A DNA stretch of 64,000 nt from Paramyrothecium sp. XJ0827 (GCA_020881915.1 JAJFPB010000001.1:1922001-1986000); one strand, 5' to 3'; positions 24,832 through 37,522 are shown, counted from the stretch's first letter. Notes: generated from the sequence alone by a model not told the origin. A program made the numbers and translations.

Positions 24832-26675
24832 ATGGCAGGAGACGCGGGGCCTCAGTTGGGCCTTGATGCCGTGGGCATCTTTTGGATCATCTTCGCCATT
24901 GTTTGGACGATAGTGCTCCTCTGCGGCATGCTGTACCTCTACACAAACCGTCACATCCCCATGTTGAGGATCCGTGGATTGCCCTTGTCGTTTGCCGCCG
25001 TCGCCCTTCTGCACATCTACTGGGTCGCCGTTCAGCTTGGATACATCTACGGAGCTCTCATGTCGCCTGGCGTCGAATTCTGGATCATGGGCATCTGGCT
25101 GCCCTGCGGCATTGCCTTGTTCCATGCTTCAAACAGCCAATTTCTCTACGTCGCCGCTGCGCAGAAAAAGTACGCTCGACGAACTTCCATCATCACCGAC
25201 TTCTCGCCCATGGCGTCCCCGGCGACAAGCCTGTTGGGCCGATACCGGCAGTTGAAATACACAAAACGCATGCTGGTGCTCGTGGGATCAGGCATGGTTA
25301 TCCAAGTAAGTTTCTGTATAAAATGAACAAAACTTATGCATGTCTCAAACTAACATCTGTTGAGGTTCTCCTTACAGTAATCATGTTTCTGGTCTCCCGC
25401 AAGTTTCATCCGTCCTTCGGCATCCCTGGCACCGAGCTCTACGGGTCACCCACCGAACAGAAGACGAATGGCGTTCGCGGCTGGGAATGGTAAGCAAGCA
25501 ATAATCAGCAGCCCCATACAGATAGATCACTAACGCCGACACCATCAGGTGGCCCTCAGTCTTCTGGCAGTTCTTATGGGCGTGGGTCGTGGCACCAACT
25601 ATTCTATGGCGCGCCAGAAACCTCCATGATACCCAAGGATGGAGGACACAAACTATTGCCTGCTGCCTGGCCAAGTATGAATTCGCCCCTCGTGTCTCGT
25701 AGAAATAAAGGTGCTAACAATGTATTAGTCTACATGCGACACCCATGTGGCTCGTAGCCCTTTACGTTCCTGCTATGGGCCCAGTCAATAAGTATTGGAT
25801 CCCACCACAATGGTGAGTCTTCCCAAAATTACATGGCACTCGGATAGCTGGCTAACATCTCCAGGCTTGCCATTTCTATCATGCTACTGGAGATATTCAC
25901 CATCTTCATACCCTGCTGGGAGGTAGTCAAGCACCGCACACTTTGTCGCGAAACGCTCGAAACGATCGCGCGATGGGAATCTCGACAAAAGTCCTCTCGA
26001 TTGGGTGGTTCAAAGTCGTACATCTCTGAGTCTAGCAGCTTCGCCTGGATGCCCCGGGTGGGTCGAGCATCTTCCATCAATACGAGCTCGGGTAGCAGTA
26101 TCTTGACAATGGACGCTCTTGAGCATACGCTTGCCAAGAACCCGGAGCCGCTTCAGCACTTCTCTGCTCTCAAGGACTTTTCGGGCGAGAACATTGCTTT
26201 CTTGATGAGGGTCCGAGAGTGGAAAGCAACATTCTTCCCGCCCGCCAAGGAAACCGAGCGGGAGCAGCTCGAAAAGGATGCGGCCGCCAAGGTGCTGCCG
26301 CGTGAATGTTTCGAGGCCGCTCTGGGCATCTACAACGACTTCATCAGCTGCGCTGGTGCCGAGTTCCAGGTCAACTTGTCGTCTGCGGACTTCAAGAAAC
26401 TCGAAGACATATTCGAAAGCGCTGCGCGCTCGACCTACGGCGAGAAGAGGGAGGTGAGCCCTGCGACGCCGTTTGATGTTCCCGGATCTCGTGGCTCGGA
26501 CACGGCAATGGTTCCGATCAACAGTGACGATTCACATTATTGTGGGGATGTTCCTGCAAACTTCGACGATGCGGTCTTTGACGATGCCGAGATGAGCATC
26601 AAGTACCTGGTCTTGACGAATACCTGGCCCAAGTTCATTAAGGAGAGAAGGTCTTTCGACTCGAGCTCTGTTTAG
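24832..26675 (+). CDS. Seven-transmembrane protein with C-terminal RGS domain (GprK-like)
   Basis: Exons 24832-25305, 25365-25489, 25549-25674, 25729-25812 and 25865-26675 give 539 residues. Four introns of 52-59 nt all keep frame. The N-terminal half has seven hydrophobic spans, for example [20 protein letters not shown] (17-36), [15 protein letters not shown] (50-64) and [16 protein letters not shown] (273-288). The C-terminal half from about 354 is an RGS domain ([43 protein letters not shown], and the closing [14 protein letters not shown]). RGS domains speed GTP hydrolysis on G-alpha subunits; membrane-anchored forms in filamentous fungi link nutrient or host sensing to cAMP signalling. 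The 90-residue insertion before the last RGS helix is disordered. Confidence 0.88.
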
Positions 26676-29600
26676 CTGGGAAATTAGATGATGAAAAAAC
26701 TGTATGTAGATGAACAATTATGGCATGGGAAGCTTCTATTGGGGAAGATGTAATTATTAAGGGAGGGGAAGTGTCTGTTCTTAAGCGCTGTACACCAATT
26801 TGCAAGCGAGAGTTTCTTGATGATCCCATCATTCATTTTAACCGGATGGTTCTTCATAGTGACACAATTCCACTGTGACCAGTGCCGGGCATTCTTACCG
26901 CTGCTTACGCTACCTTCCTGCAGCAACTCCTCGCTGTCTCGTGGTAAACTGTGTACCCCGTGTTTTACATGTCCCCTCTCGTGCGGACTCTGCCAGTAAC
27001 CTCTCTGTAATCAGATACATTCACAGTGCTTTGAAGTTGATCTAGATCTCAAACCGATGCGCAGATAGCAGCTGAACTGACGCTCGGTTGCCTGTACATC
27101 AGCATTCTGCTGTCGGGATCTTAGCAACACCACATGTCAAAGCTGGACTTTGAGACACGCGTGGCTCAGAGAAAACTCAATGCTACCACGAGATTGTCTT
27201 GCGCTTGGTAACTAAAGAGTCTATGCGTGCGCTGCGATTATTAATGGCTCCGATACTACAGGAAACCGTTTGCTGCCACAAGCGCAAAGGTTTCGGATGG
27301 CTTTCCTTCTCCCCGTGCAACACCTGGCTGCGCTATCTAGTGACTACATTTGTTGGCACACTATAAGCCCTTGACTACGCGACTTGTAGGGTAGGGGCAG
27401 TTGAGCCATGACGCTCGAGTCAGACCGGTCGCCCGGTCTCCCTGCATGTCTGAGATTTACCCCCCTCTCCCCCAGATCAGGGAGGTGCCATGAGTCCACA
27501 TCGTGGGAAGCCACAGGGGTCTATTCCTTGGTTCATCTCCGTCATGTGTCTTGCAAAAGATCAAATAGTCATGCATATTGGGCTATCTTCAACAAAGCCT
27601 TCTGGAGCAGAGCAATGCATGATCCTTTGCATCAAAGGGAGGTGGGATGGAGAGTACGTAAAGTAGGGGAGAATGCCGTGGTGGAACCTTTTGGTTCATC
27701 ACAAGGAGTGTCTTCACATAGCCGCTCTAGACCTCCCTTCGCTATTTTATGAAGTTGAGAATCTCAAAACATCAAGGATGTGCGAACCGACCAACTCCAC
27801 GTCCAAGCAGAAGGCTGAACTCTCAAAATAGACGCCAAGGTATCAGGTTTCGAGATCGAGAAAGCTGAGGCTGTCTCATGGGTAAGGCGCATCACTATCT
27901 TCTACGCCAGGTCCTCGGGCGTGGATCGGCCACTCGGGCTGTTTTCGGCGCAGGGTTCCAATAACCCGGACTAATATCACAAAGGTGAACCATTCTTTGC
28001 GAGCCGCGGAACATCGTTATGTTTGACGTGCTCTGACAATATGAGGAAAAAGTGTATACGGCGCTTCTGTCGAGTAGAGGGGGGCGCCGGCGTTAAGAAG
28101 CGCGGCTTCACAGTTTCACTTAGGCACGAATGTCCTGCTCGTCAAGCTCTGGTCATATCTGAGACTTGCCACCTTCCGATCCTTGCATCTAGCTTAGGGG
28201 TGCTCATTTTTTAATGGCTGAATTGTGCAGGGGAAATGTATCCAGTGAAGAATTGAGCAGGGCTGGCCGTTGAATGTAGCCCTATCCTAGAAACGAATGC
28301 TTGATGCATGCAAGCCACTGTCGACATCGTCCCATCCTTGTGAACATGCATGTCCTCGGTACTAAAGCGCTTATTGCCCAGGCGGGCTCAAACATGTCGC
28401 AGCAAAAGGTCGCCAATCACATGACTCTCCTTCCACATGGGCTCCCCCACGGTGGCTTCTCTCATGCGCGATGGGATGTCTGAGTTGTTGTGGTGACATC
28501 CATACGTGATCTACAATGGCGCCTATCCGGCTGTTTCCGAGGATATCTGCATGCCATTGAGCGCAATGAATTCCGGGCACGAAAACTCGAGTGGTCGTGA
28601 GACAGGCAAAGCTTACACTGTATGAAGCAATTATCAGACCATTTTTATCGGGCCTTCACTTGGAACATCCAGCTTTACCAGCAACTGCCCAGATTGAGCA
28701 GTGACGGATGGCCCCCAGCAAGGAAGACTCTTTGACGTCGCCGCTTAGCGAGTTATGATGTCAGTTTTACATAGGTCATCGTGTAGGCCTGGACGACAAG
28801 TCATCCCATATGCTGTTTCGTCACCTTTGACCGGACCGGGAGGCCCGCACCTTTGCATTGCTCGACGTACGGCTGAGAACTGGTTTCACAAAGCTAAATC
28901 GCCCGCATATGGTTATAAGCCAGGACGCATTCTTCCATCGGCCGAGAGCTCGTAACGCCATGGTTTCGAAACGATATCGAAGAGTGTGTAAACCTGAAAC
29001 GAAATTCTAGGGGATTCTGGACCGTCCTTGAGCATAGCAATTTGTCCGTCTTCGGTAACGATCGCTCGAACCCACGGGGAGCGGCAGGTAGGCTGGCGGC
29101 CCCACAGGGAGTCCATGGTTGTGGTGTGTCGCTTCATATGTGGTCAGCAAAAAGCACGGGTGCGATCTGGTTAACCGGTCAGTGCGCTCAGCCGAGCTAC
29201 AAACCATGTGGATGGGTGTTTTGGTTCATCAACACTGGGGTCATTGCCGTCGTATCTTACTGCAGATGGGTACGGAGGAAGGATAAGAGCCCCAAGCATA
29301 TCATAGTTCAAGGAAACAGGATCTGAAAGGATTGAGAGGATACGTGCAGTGGTATATATCCAGAGCGTCGAGGGCCGGTCTTCTTTGTTACAAGAGCTCT
29401 AGTCTGCATGAAGGCGCGTGAGACATGATGAAGTATGCAAGTGTATGCGCAGAAACACGCACAACACATGCAAGGTACAGACATTCCCGAGCATATGGTT
29501 CAAAGCGTCTGTCTGACCACCAGGTCGGTTCTGCGGAGGGCCATTCCCGGGACACAGTCGGCCTAGCTTAATCCGAGACCGCTTCACGCCCTGGAACTCT

Positions 29601-30250
29601 ACATGCACACTGCCTCCACCCGTCCACCCGTCCAGGAGCATATTCGCCTCCCGTCGGAGGGGAAACTGGACCCATCCTGAGGATCAAGGGCCTCACATGT
29701 TCGACTCGCGGATGCGTTGCCATGATCGACTGAGACGAGTCTTGAACCTTCCCACCTGGTTGGATCACGGGATCCTAGGGAAAAAGAGTCACCCTGTTCT
29801 CGCCCAACTGGACCTGCCTTTCGGACAAGGTACAGCATTCCACACCCTCCCTCCAGGTTCAGTGAACCCGTCTACACGCCCCGGGAACAAACGTTATACT
29901 CCTTCGATCACCGGGGAATGAGGCAACAAGACCATCAAGCGACAATGAAGACACTCCCGACGCCTTCCGCTCCCCGTCCCAATAGTCTAGGAGCTTTTGC
30001 GGCCTTAATATCTGATGGCTAATGCCTGGTGTGGAGTCCATGTTCAACATGGCCACCCATGACTGAGAGATCATGATTTCGTCAGCTAGGCAGAGGGCAA
30101 CTCGGGTTCCATCTCTGGTGAAGCCTATATAAGTCCAGTTGCTCCGCAACTCCAGGTCGTTGGCATGTGTGTGCAGCAGTGATGTCCGTTCCTTCAACTT
30201 CATCTTCTCATTCATTTCTCTTCTTTCTTTAAGTTGTCCTTTTTCTAATA
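26676..30250. other. 3.6-kb gene-free interval upstream of the adenylation-oxidoreductase gene
   Basis: No coding segment is supported. Only short frames occur, such as 29859-30215 minus. The TATA box at 30126 lies at its right end. The rest is unexplained. Confidence 0.4.
30126..30132 (+). promoter_or_regulatory. TATA box of the adenylation-oxidoreductase gene
   Basis: TATATAA lies 119 nt before the ATG at 30251 and is followed by a CT-rich leader (30195-30245). Confidence 0.55.
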
Positions 30251-33200
30251 ATGGCGTCCGCCATACAACGCTCTCAGCAGAATGGAGCGCACTCCATTGT
30301 TGCTACGATGGGACGTGGTGAGGTAGTTGACTGTCCCTTCACAACCGTTACCGCCGCTTTCTACCACCATGCTGGAACCCGGCCCGCGGCACTGGCCGTA
30401 CGCGACATGTCCGGCAAGGTCAGAGAGTTGACCTACCAACAACTAGCCAGCCGCGTCCAGGCTCTTACAGCCCGACTTCTCTCCATGGGTGTACAACCAC
30501 AACAGAGAGTGCCGTTGGTCGTCAAGCGTGGATTGGAAATGGTCATTGGAATATGGGCTGTCCTCTCTTGTGGCGCTCAGTACGTGCCCCTCGACGGAGG
30601 TGTTGTCCCCGACTCTACCATTCGGCAAGTTGTCGAACAATCAGATCCCGTGGTCTTATGTCTATCATCTACGAGGGACCGCCTATGTGCTCTATGTCCC
30701 GGTGTTTCGGCAGTCGTTATCGACGAAGAACAAAACGAACAATATCCTCATACAAAGCCGAGCGAGGTCATTGATCTCGCAACATCAGAGAGTGGCTGCT
30801 ACGTCATCTACACATCAGGTGAGCATCCAATCCGTTGCAGTCCCTCCATGTCAGAGCTAACTGTGAACTCTGCAGGTACTACAGGGAGACCGAAGGGGGT
30901 GGACGTTACACACAAGAATGTGAGCAACCTCGTTTGCCTTTACCCTGGCAACCTCGGCATTTGCCCCGGCACCAGAGTCGGTCAAATGCTCAACATCAGT
31001 TTTGATATGGGTATGTTTCGCCCTGATGTTCCTTTGCGGGCCGCTCGCTGACCCGTCCAGCGGCGTGGGAGATCTTTGCGTGTTTGTGCAATGGCGGGAC
31101 CTTGGTGCTTCGAGGCGCCAACTGGGACCCTACTCTGGAAGAGGTGAGTGCTTCGCATCCCTGCTGCAAACACCCTTGAGAAGTGAGATTAACAAAGGTC
31201 TCAAGATCGATGTCTTCATTACAACGCCCACAATACTGTCAAAGTACCACCCGACACAATACCCGAGGATCAAAGTCGTAGCAACGGCAGGAGAGCCAAC
31301 AACACAAAGGTATTGGAGACATGGACCCCTGGTTGACACGTCGACACGGATATGCTGACACGCCCTGTCTCAGTTTGGCCGATCTATGGGCGACCCACGC
31401 AACGTATTGGAACTGCTGTGGCCCGACAGAAACAACGATAGTCAACACTATGCAGAAGCACATCCCGGGAGACGGCATCAACATCGGCAGACCGACCCCG
31501 AACAACACCGTTTACATCCTCGATGAAGACTTCCAGCCTGTCCCCGTGGGTGTGGCGGGTGTGATGTGGGCAGGCGGCCACGGTGTGTCTCGCGGTTACG
31601 TGGGTCTCGAAAGCAAGACAAGGGAAGTTTACATACCAGATCGATTTGCCAGCAAACCGTGAGTAAGATCCGTCGACCCGAATTCCTGGTTCATGCTGAT
31701 CGTCGTTTTCCTGCCAGCAGTTCATGCATGTATAAGACTGGAGACGTTGGACGCTGGAGGCAGGACGGCTGCATCGAAATTCTCGGCCGGGTCGACGACC
31801 AGGTCAAGGTAAAGGTGAGACTTGGAGCCCCCCAACGACAGGCCTCTCCCCCACAAGACAAAGTCGATGATGCTAACCGCAACTTGCTTTTCTCCAGGGC
31901 TTTCGAGTCGAACTCGACGGCATCTCCGCCACGCTTGCGTCCGCCCCGGGCGTTGCCCGAGCCACGACACTCCTCATCGACGGAGAAATTCACGGTTTCA
32001 CGACTCCTGTGTCTTACAATGTCTCAGCCATCTTCGCCCATACCCAGAAACGGCAGCCGTACTACGCCGTGCCCTCCCAGATCCTCGAGCTCGACCACTT
32101 CCCCATCACAAACAACGGCAAGATTGACAAGAAGGCCCTCGCCGTCATTGCGAGGGCGCGGGTGCCCAACGAAAAGTGGGACACGGTCTCCTTGGACTCG
32201 GCGGCGAGTGACCACAACACTCTTGTTGAGGTTCGATCAATTTCTACAGAGTCAACCCTGACGGCTGTCTCGGAGAAATACGACCTGAACCGAGATATCG
32301 AGGGCAAGCACCTTGCTCAGCCCCTGCGTGGCCTGAGGTACAGGCTGTTCATCGTATATCGAGTCCTCTTCAGCATTGTCGGCCTCCTGAACCTCGGCGC
32401 TTTCATTGCCATCGCAGCAACCAGCGCCCGTCTGGAATGGCTTGGCACCCTCACGGCCGCCAATCTCGTTACCGCCGTCCTCGTCCGACAAGACATGATC
32501 ATTAACCTCCTGTACACCATCACCTGTTCCGTTCCCAAGGGCGCCCCCCTTTGGCTCCGCACGCGATGCGCAAAGGTCTATCACCTCGGCGGTGTCCATT
32601 CAGGCGCCGCCGTTTGTGCCACCGCATGGCTCGTTGCCTCAACAATCGCGGAGACGGTGGCACGATTCGAGGGTTCTCCCGAGGCGGGCTCCCTGGCAAC
32701 CCTCGTCATTTCATGGCTACTCTGCGCCCTGTGTACGGCTCTCATAGCATTTTCCTTGCCGTCCTTCCGCAAGAAGTACCACAATGTTTTTGAGCAGATT
32801 CACCGCTTCGTCGGATGGATCGCTCTCTGCCTGTTTTGGATTCGGACGATATTGTCTACCATGGATGCCACACCTCGAGGACAGGATATGGGGCTCGCCC
32901 TTGCGAAAAGCCCTGCATTCTGGCTCCTCGGCATATCCACCTGCAGCATTGCTTCCTCTTGGTTCACACTTCGCAAAGTCTCTGTCGTCTCGGAGCCGCT
33001 ATCGGATCATGCCATCAGATTGACCTTCGACTACACCGTCCCTGTAAATGGTAGCTTCACTCGAATCTCCACACGCCCTTTACTAGAGTGGCACTCCTTT
33101 GCCACCATTCCTAACCCCAAGTCCTCCGCACCCGATGCGACTCCTGGCTATTCGCTGGTTGTCTCAAATGCGGGCGACTGGACCAAAGCGTGCATCCGCA

Positions 33201-33610
33201 ACCCGCCGACGAAACTGTGGGTTCGAGGTGTTCCTACGTGCGGTGTAATGCGCGTAGCTACTCTGTTCAACCGCCTGGTTGTAATTGCGACGGGATCGGG
33301 TATTGGTCCCCTGTTAGGACACCTTAAGCAACCCTCATGTCCCACGCAACTCATCTGGTCGGCGTCACAGCCAGAAGAGTCGTTCGGAAAAGACATGGTC
33401 GAGACCGTTCGAAACAGCATACCAGGCGCCGTCATCCACGACACAAAGACTCTCGGACGCCCAGATCTGGTGCGCATGGGCTATAACATGGCTAAAGAAT
33501 TCGGCGCCGAAGCGGTCATTATCATCGCCAACGAAAAAATAACAAAAAAGATTGTTTATGGCCTCGAGACCCGGGGCATACCGGCGTACGGAGCTATCTG
33601 GGACAGCTAG
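30251..33610 (+). CDS. Adenylation domain fused to membrane ferric-reductase-like oxidoreductase; no carrier domain
   Basis: Exons 30251-30818, 30876-31010, 31061-31143, 31206-31309, 31374-31658, 31721-31814 and 31898-33610 give 993 residues. An NRPS-type adenylation domain (about 25-505) has intact core motifs: YVIYTSGTTGRPKG (A3), NCCGPTETT (A5), MYKTGDVGRW (A7), GRVDDQVKVKGFRVEL (A8) and NGKIDKKAL (A10). No LGGxS phosphopantetheine site follows. Instead there is a linker, then membrane spans from about 574 with histidines at about 652, 657 and 725 (VYHLGGVHSG; EQIHRFVGW), and a flavin/NAD-binding half with EWHSFATIP and VIATGSGIGP (about 889-894). This suggests activation of a carboxylic substrate coupled to membrane electron transfer; the substrate is unknown. 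It may belong with the fungal mono-modular Nps10/Nps12-like proteins. The exon 3/4 junction is less certain. Confidence 0.82.
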
Positions 33611-35418
33611 GACCACAGAACCGCGTCCCCAGTATCTTTACCACAAAAAGTACATGGCGTACATTTTTCCTTACTTCGCTTCTTGTTTTTTCCTTTGCTT
33701 TGGGCATTACAAATGGTTCTCAAGATATGCGGCCTCAGCGGCACTTTTTTTTCCTTCTTCTCTTTTTGGCCCCGGCGTTTACTGAGCATGGTCGGATCAA
33801 TACTCCTAGCAACGCAAACATTTTCCTTGACGATACTGAAGTATCATTAGAAGTACTAAGACTGTACTATACTAAGAGAACGGCTACTCAGAACAGACAA
33901 CCATTCTTTCATCCATCTTCCCACCGTGATCGCCTAGTGTTGCCTAAATCCCCGTGCATCCTAATGGTGATACAACACGCCATGATACCTCTATGCCGCC
34001 ACTCATCATACCGTTGGGCTAGTTTTTCAAAACCTGTCAAAGAACTTCTGTTCTACTCTGCAATTGTCAGGTAACGCCCTTCATTGGTCAAGGCCGTGAT
34101 ACGGTGTCACTGACTCTGCATATCCCTCGCCGTCGGCGGGGTCTTGGATTAGTTTCGTTGGCTTCATCAACCTGACGATTTTTAGGCATCATACGAACAA
34201 CAATCCTAAGGAGGATAAAAAGTCTTGCCCAGGAAGGCATAGTTGGCAGGTATCAGGGTAGTTCTTATTGCAGCGGAGTCGTTTGTAGAATCTGAAGTGT
34301 CATTCCTTAGGAGAGAAATCCCAGTAGGTTGTGTGATGACAATTAGAAAAAGGTTGGTAATTCTCAGGTTCTTGGGTTTTTGAAAGGAGAAAGTCTCAAG
34401 TCGTGTGTATTTATATGTGCTCAGTGGCAAAAAGAGTCTTGGGCGTCTGCCTACCACCGACGTTAGATCGTCGCAACAGTTGCATCTTCCATTGAGGCCA
34501 TTCACAGACACTCACATCAGTCACTTGACCATACAGTATGCCTAAGTCTACAGTGCATCGGTGTTCGAAAGAAAGGGTCGGGTGTTTGACAGCCGATGTC
34601 GGCTTGGCATCTGAGCCCGAGCCATTGTCAAGCAATCTACATGATGACGTACAGCAGCCTATTCCCAGTGAAGGAGCCTTCCCTCCCTAACTTTATCATA
34701 TGTAGCTTCTTCCAAGTGATCTATTATCTAGTTTACCGTGTTGGCTATCATAAAGAGCGAGTCCTTGAGGGGACCTACACCGAGCTCTTGCTCTGACTTC
34801 AGAGGTGAAATGTCAGCCTGGCAACCGCGTGGATGGCATTTCCCACGTCGAAATGTATGTCTAAAGCTCTAATATTCTCGTTTATACGGGCACGTGTGAA
34901 TGTGATGCCCTGAGACCCAAGGGAAGGTGCTTCCTAACCCGCGAGATCGGCGTCACGCGAGCTGCTGTGGAACCTCAAGGCCGGGGCATGCGGTTCGCAA
35001 CCATGTTATGTACCTGACCAGCTGTAAATCACACTCGTTACACGAAGAGGCAGCCTGTTTTTGGCATATCTTACAGTGAACATCAGCATTTTCTGGGTTC
35101 GTTCCGAACCGGCCGTGGCGCTGTAAGCCGCAGGTCAAGCCTTCTTCGACTATGCGTTATCCACATCACTAACCATGCCAATTGTTTTGAGTTGGAGTTC
35201 AAGGAACTTCTCTGAAAATCTTTGGTCTGCTGAGTGAGAGTCTGTTGCTATCTCGGGGTCCCAGCGATTCCAACACTCAAGGCTGTGGGCTGAGGGGGGA
35301 CACCAAAACGAACGTCGAAGCACCCATTCGTTTTCGTACAACGAAAATCGTAGTTAAATAATGAGGAAAATTTTTTGCCATTCTAAAACAGTTACAGTAC
35401 ATTAGAGGTTAGAATAAC
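33611..35418. other. Convergent 1.8-kb interval
   Basis: Lies between the stop of the adenylation-oxidoreductase gene and the stop of the cupredoxin-ferritin gene. AT-rich, with only short frames. Nothing was recognised. Confidence 0.45.
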
Positions 35419-37522
35419 TTATGGTTGCGAAACCCAAAGTAAGGCCGGTCCAGCAACCGACACGTCGTACAGCTTGTTCAACTTGACATCCTTCTCCTTT
35501 GTGATCACGATCCACGTGTGCCCCCAAAGATCCATAGGCACTTCAGCAAAGTTGTCCTCGGATAGCAAGGAAAACTTCACGGTACCCCAGGCACCGATGA
35601 ATGCCACCCATCGCTTGCCCTCGCGCTTTTCCTCCTCGTACTCTACCTTGACGCCCACAATACGGCCGGTTCCGAGCAGCGCGTGCTCCTCCACAAGGCT
35701 CAGCTTTGGAAGCGGCTTGAACTTCCACCCCTCGATCTCGGCAGGACATGAACCAACGAAGTGGTTGGTGGCATAAGAGTACACGAACGGAGCAGGGAGT
35801 GCGGGTTCGCGAGGCGCTGCTGCGGCCACGTGGTTCTTCATCAAGTTCAGGACACCTGCCATACGAGACTTTGCTCCGAGGGAAGAGGCGACGCATGGCA
35901 CGAGCCAGCGATCAGTCTCAGCAACCTTGGCAACAATATCAAGAAGCAGCCCAATCTCGAGCAACGTCACTGTTATGACGGTATCGAAGAAGCTTTCGAT
36001 GGACGGCAGCTCCGTTTTGTACTTGCAAACATCCACAACGTCTTTCTTGTAGTGTTGGAGCGAGTCCGTAGCAGCACTTCGAAGCATGTAAGACTGCGCA
36101 GTCATCGATCCGATCGCGTGTACAATGCTGGCCGGGTACTCGTTCACCCACTTGCCCACTGTGAGTTCCTGGTGACCCGTCATCAACAAGTTCAACAGGA
36201 TGTTGTCAAACCAGTTGAGAAGCTGTAGGAACTGAACCGTCTCCGGGGTAATCTCATCCGCCCAGCCGTACTCTTGAATAGCGCCACCTCCGGCCCATCC
36301 GACCATGTAGGGGTCGAGCTCGCCGTGCTTGGGTATGTACTTCAAGTACTCGTCGCCCCAAGGCCTGATCTCGAGCTGGTTTCCACCAAAGTCGGAGATG
36401 ACGGTGCCGTTGACGCTGACAACCCCACCCTTTGGTGCGTCCGCGCGTATTGTGCTCGGTTTGTTGGCTTTGGTGGCAAGGTCTTTGAAAGCAGCAAAGG
36501 TGTTGCCCTCGGACGGACTATTATTGATTAGACTTGTGTTCCTTTCATTGGAAGTCCTGGGTTTCTTTTTGCTTACGCGTTGATACTGCCTACCATGCCC
36601 TTCTGGCAATGGTCACCAGTCGCCTGGGCGCAGTAAAACCATATGGGTTTTGTATCCTTGACGACCAAGTGGAAGACCACTCCAGAGGTGTTTGTTCGTA
36701 TGAATCCACTGGAGAAGCCGTTCTCGAGCTGTTCGCAAGGCTTTTCGAACGAAGACTGGGTTACCGTGTGATTCTGTATCAATTAGCATTTTATTCAGCA
36801 GAAAATGACATGACAAGGATATGGTTACCTTTGGGTTGAAACTAAACTGTACAACTGTGCCGGGCAGCGCCTGGATATCGTTGGGTGCAAAGACAAGTTC
36901 GCCATTCGAGGCCACATCGACGTGCACGGCTCGCAATCCTCCAATAGGCAATTTATCCTCTCTCCCGGTGCTTCTCGATGCTTTAGAAGCCTTCTCTTTG
37001 TAGGCGTCGATCGTGTTGCCTTGGCCGGGGCTGTGCTTTCTCAGCATACTCCAGTACTCTGCACTGCGCGTTGGGTCTTCAGCTTACGCATTGATGGAAT
37101 GAACCATGCCTTTCTGGCAATGATCTCCGTTCGTCTGGGGGCAATAGAACCACAGAGGTTTGGTGTCGTTAACAGTCAGGGTGAAAGTGGTCGCAGCAGG
37201 TACGCTGTCAGAATCAGTCGGCGTAAAGCCTGAAAAGATTCCATTGTCTTGATATTGGCACGGGCTGTCAAATGTTGACTGCGCAACCGCGTGGTTCTGA
37301 TTTGCATGTAAGTTGCGGCTCGAGGCTTCAAGGAACGGGGAGCCAGAGGGCGACGCTTACCTTGGCAAAGAAACGGTAGGTCACGGTGTCACCAGGCTTG
37401 GCGTTGAGGTTCTCTGGCTCAAACTTCAACTGGCCGCCTCTGCCAACAGTCACCTCGTGATTGCGGCCAGAAACAGCCGTCCAAAGGGTGGCCGCAGCCA
37501 GCAACGACCCGTGAACTTTCAT
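35419..37522 (-). CDS. Secreted double-cupredoxin protein with C-terminal ferritin-like domain
   Basis: Exons 37522-37361, 37296-37088, 37030-36829, 36773-36577 and 36517-35419 give 622 residues. The start ATG opens a signal peptide (MKVHGSLLAAATLWTAVSG). Two cupredoxin domains follow. The first has type-1 copper ligands His56, Cys106, His113 and Met118 (NHAVAQ, WFYC, GDHCQKGM); the second has His193, Cys239, His246 and Met251 (NHTVTQ, WFYC, GDHCQKGM). From about 290 there is a helical ferritin-like/Rds1-type domain (FLQLLNWFDNILLNLLMTGH) and a C-terminal beta-rich region. The two cupredoxin units have matching introns: phase 0 before NH(A/T)V and phase 2 in SINA. This points to internal gene duplication. 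The role is not established; extracellular copper binding or stress response is likely. Confidence 0.82.

Noticed and set aside
30251..33610. A conventional NRPS module
   Set aside because: No condensation or carrier domain is present; the adenylation domain is followed by membrane spans and an oxidoreductase half.
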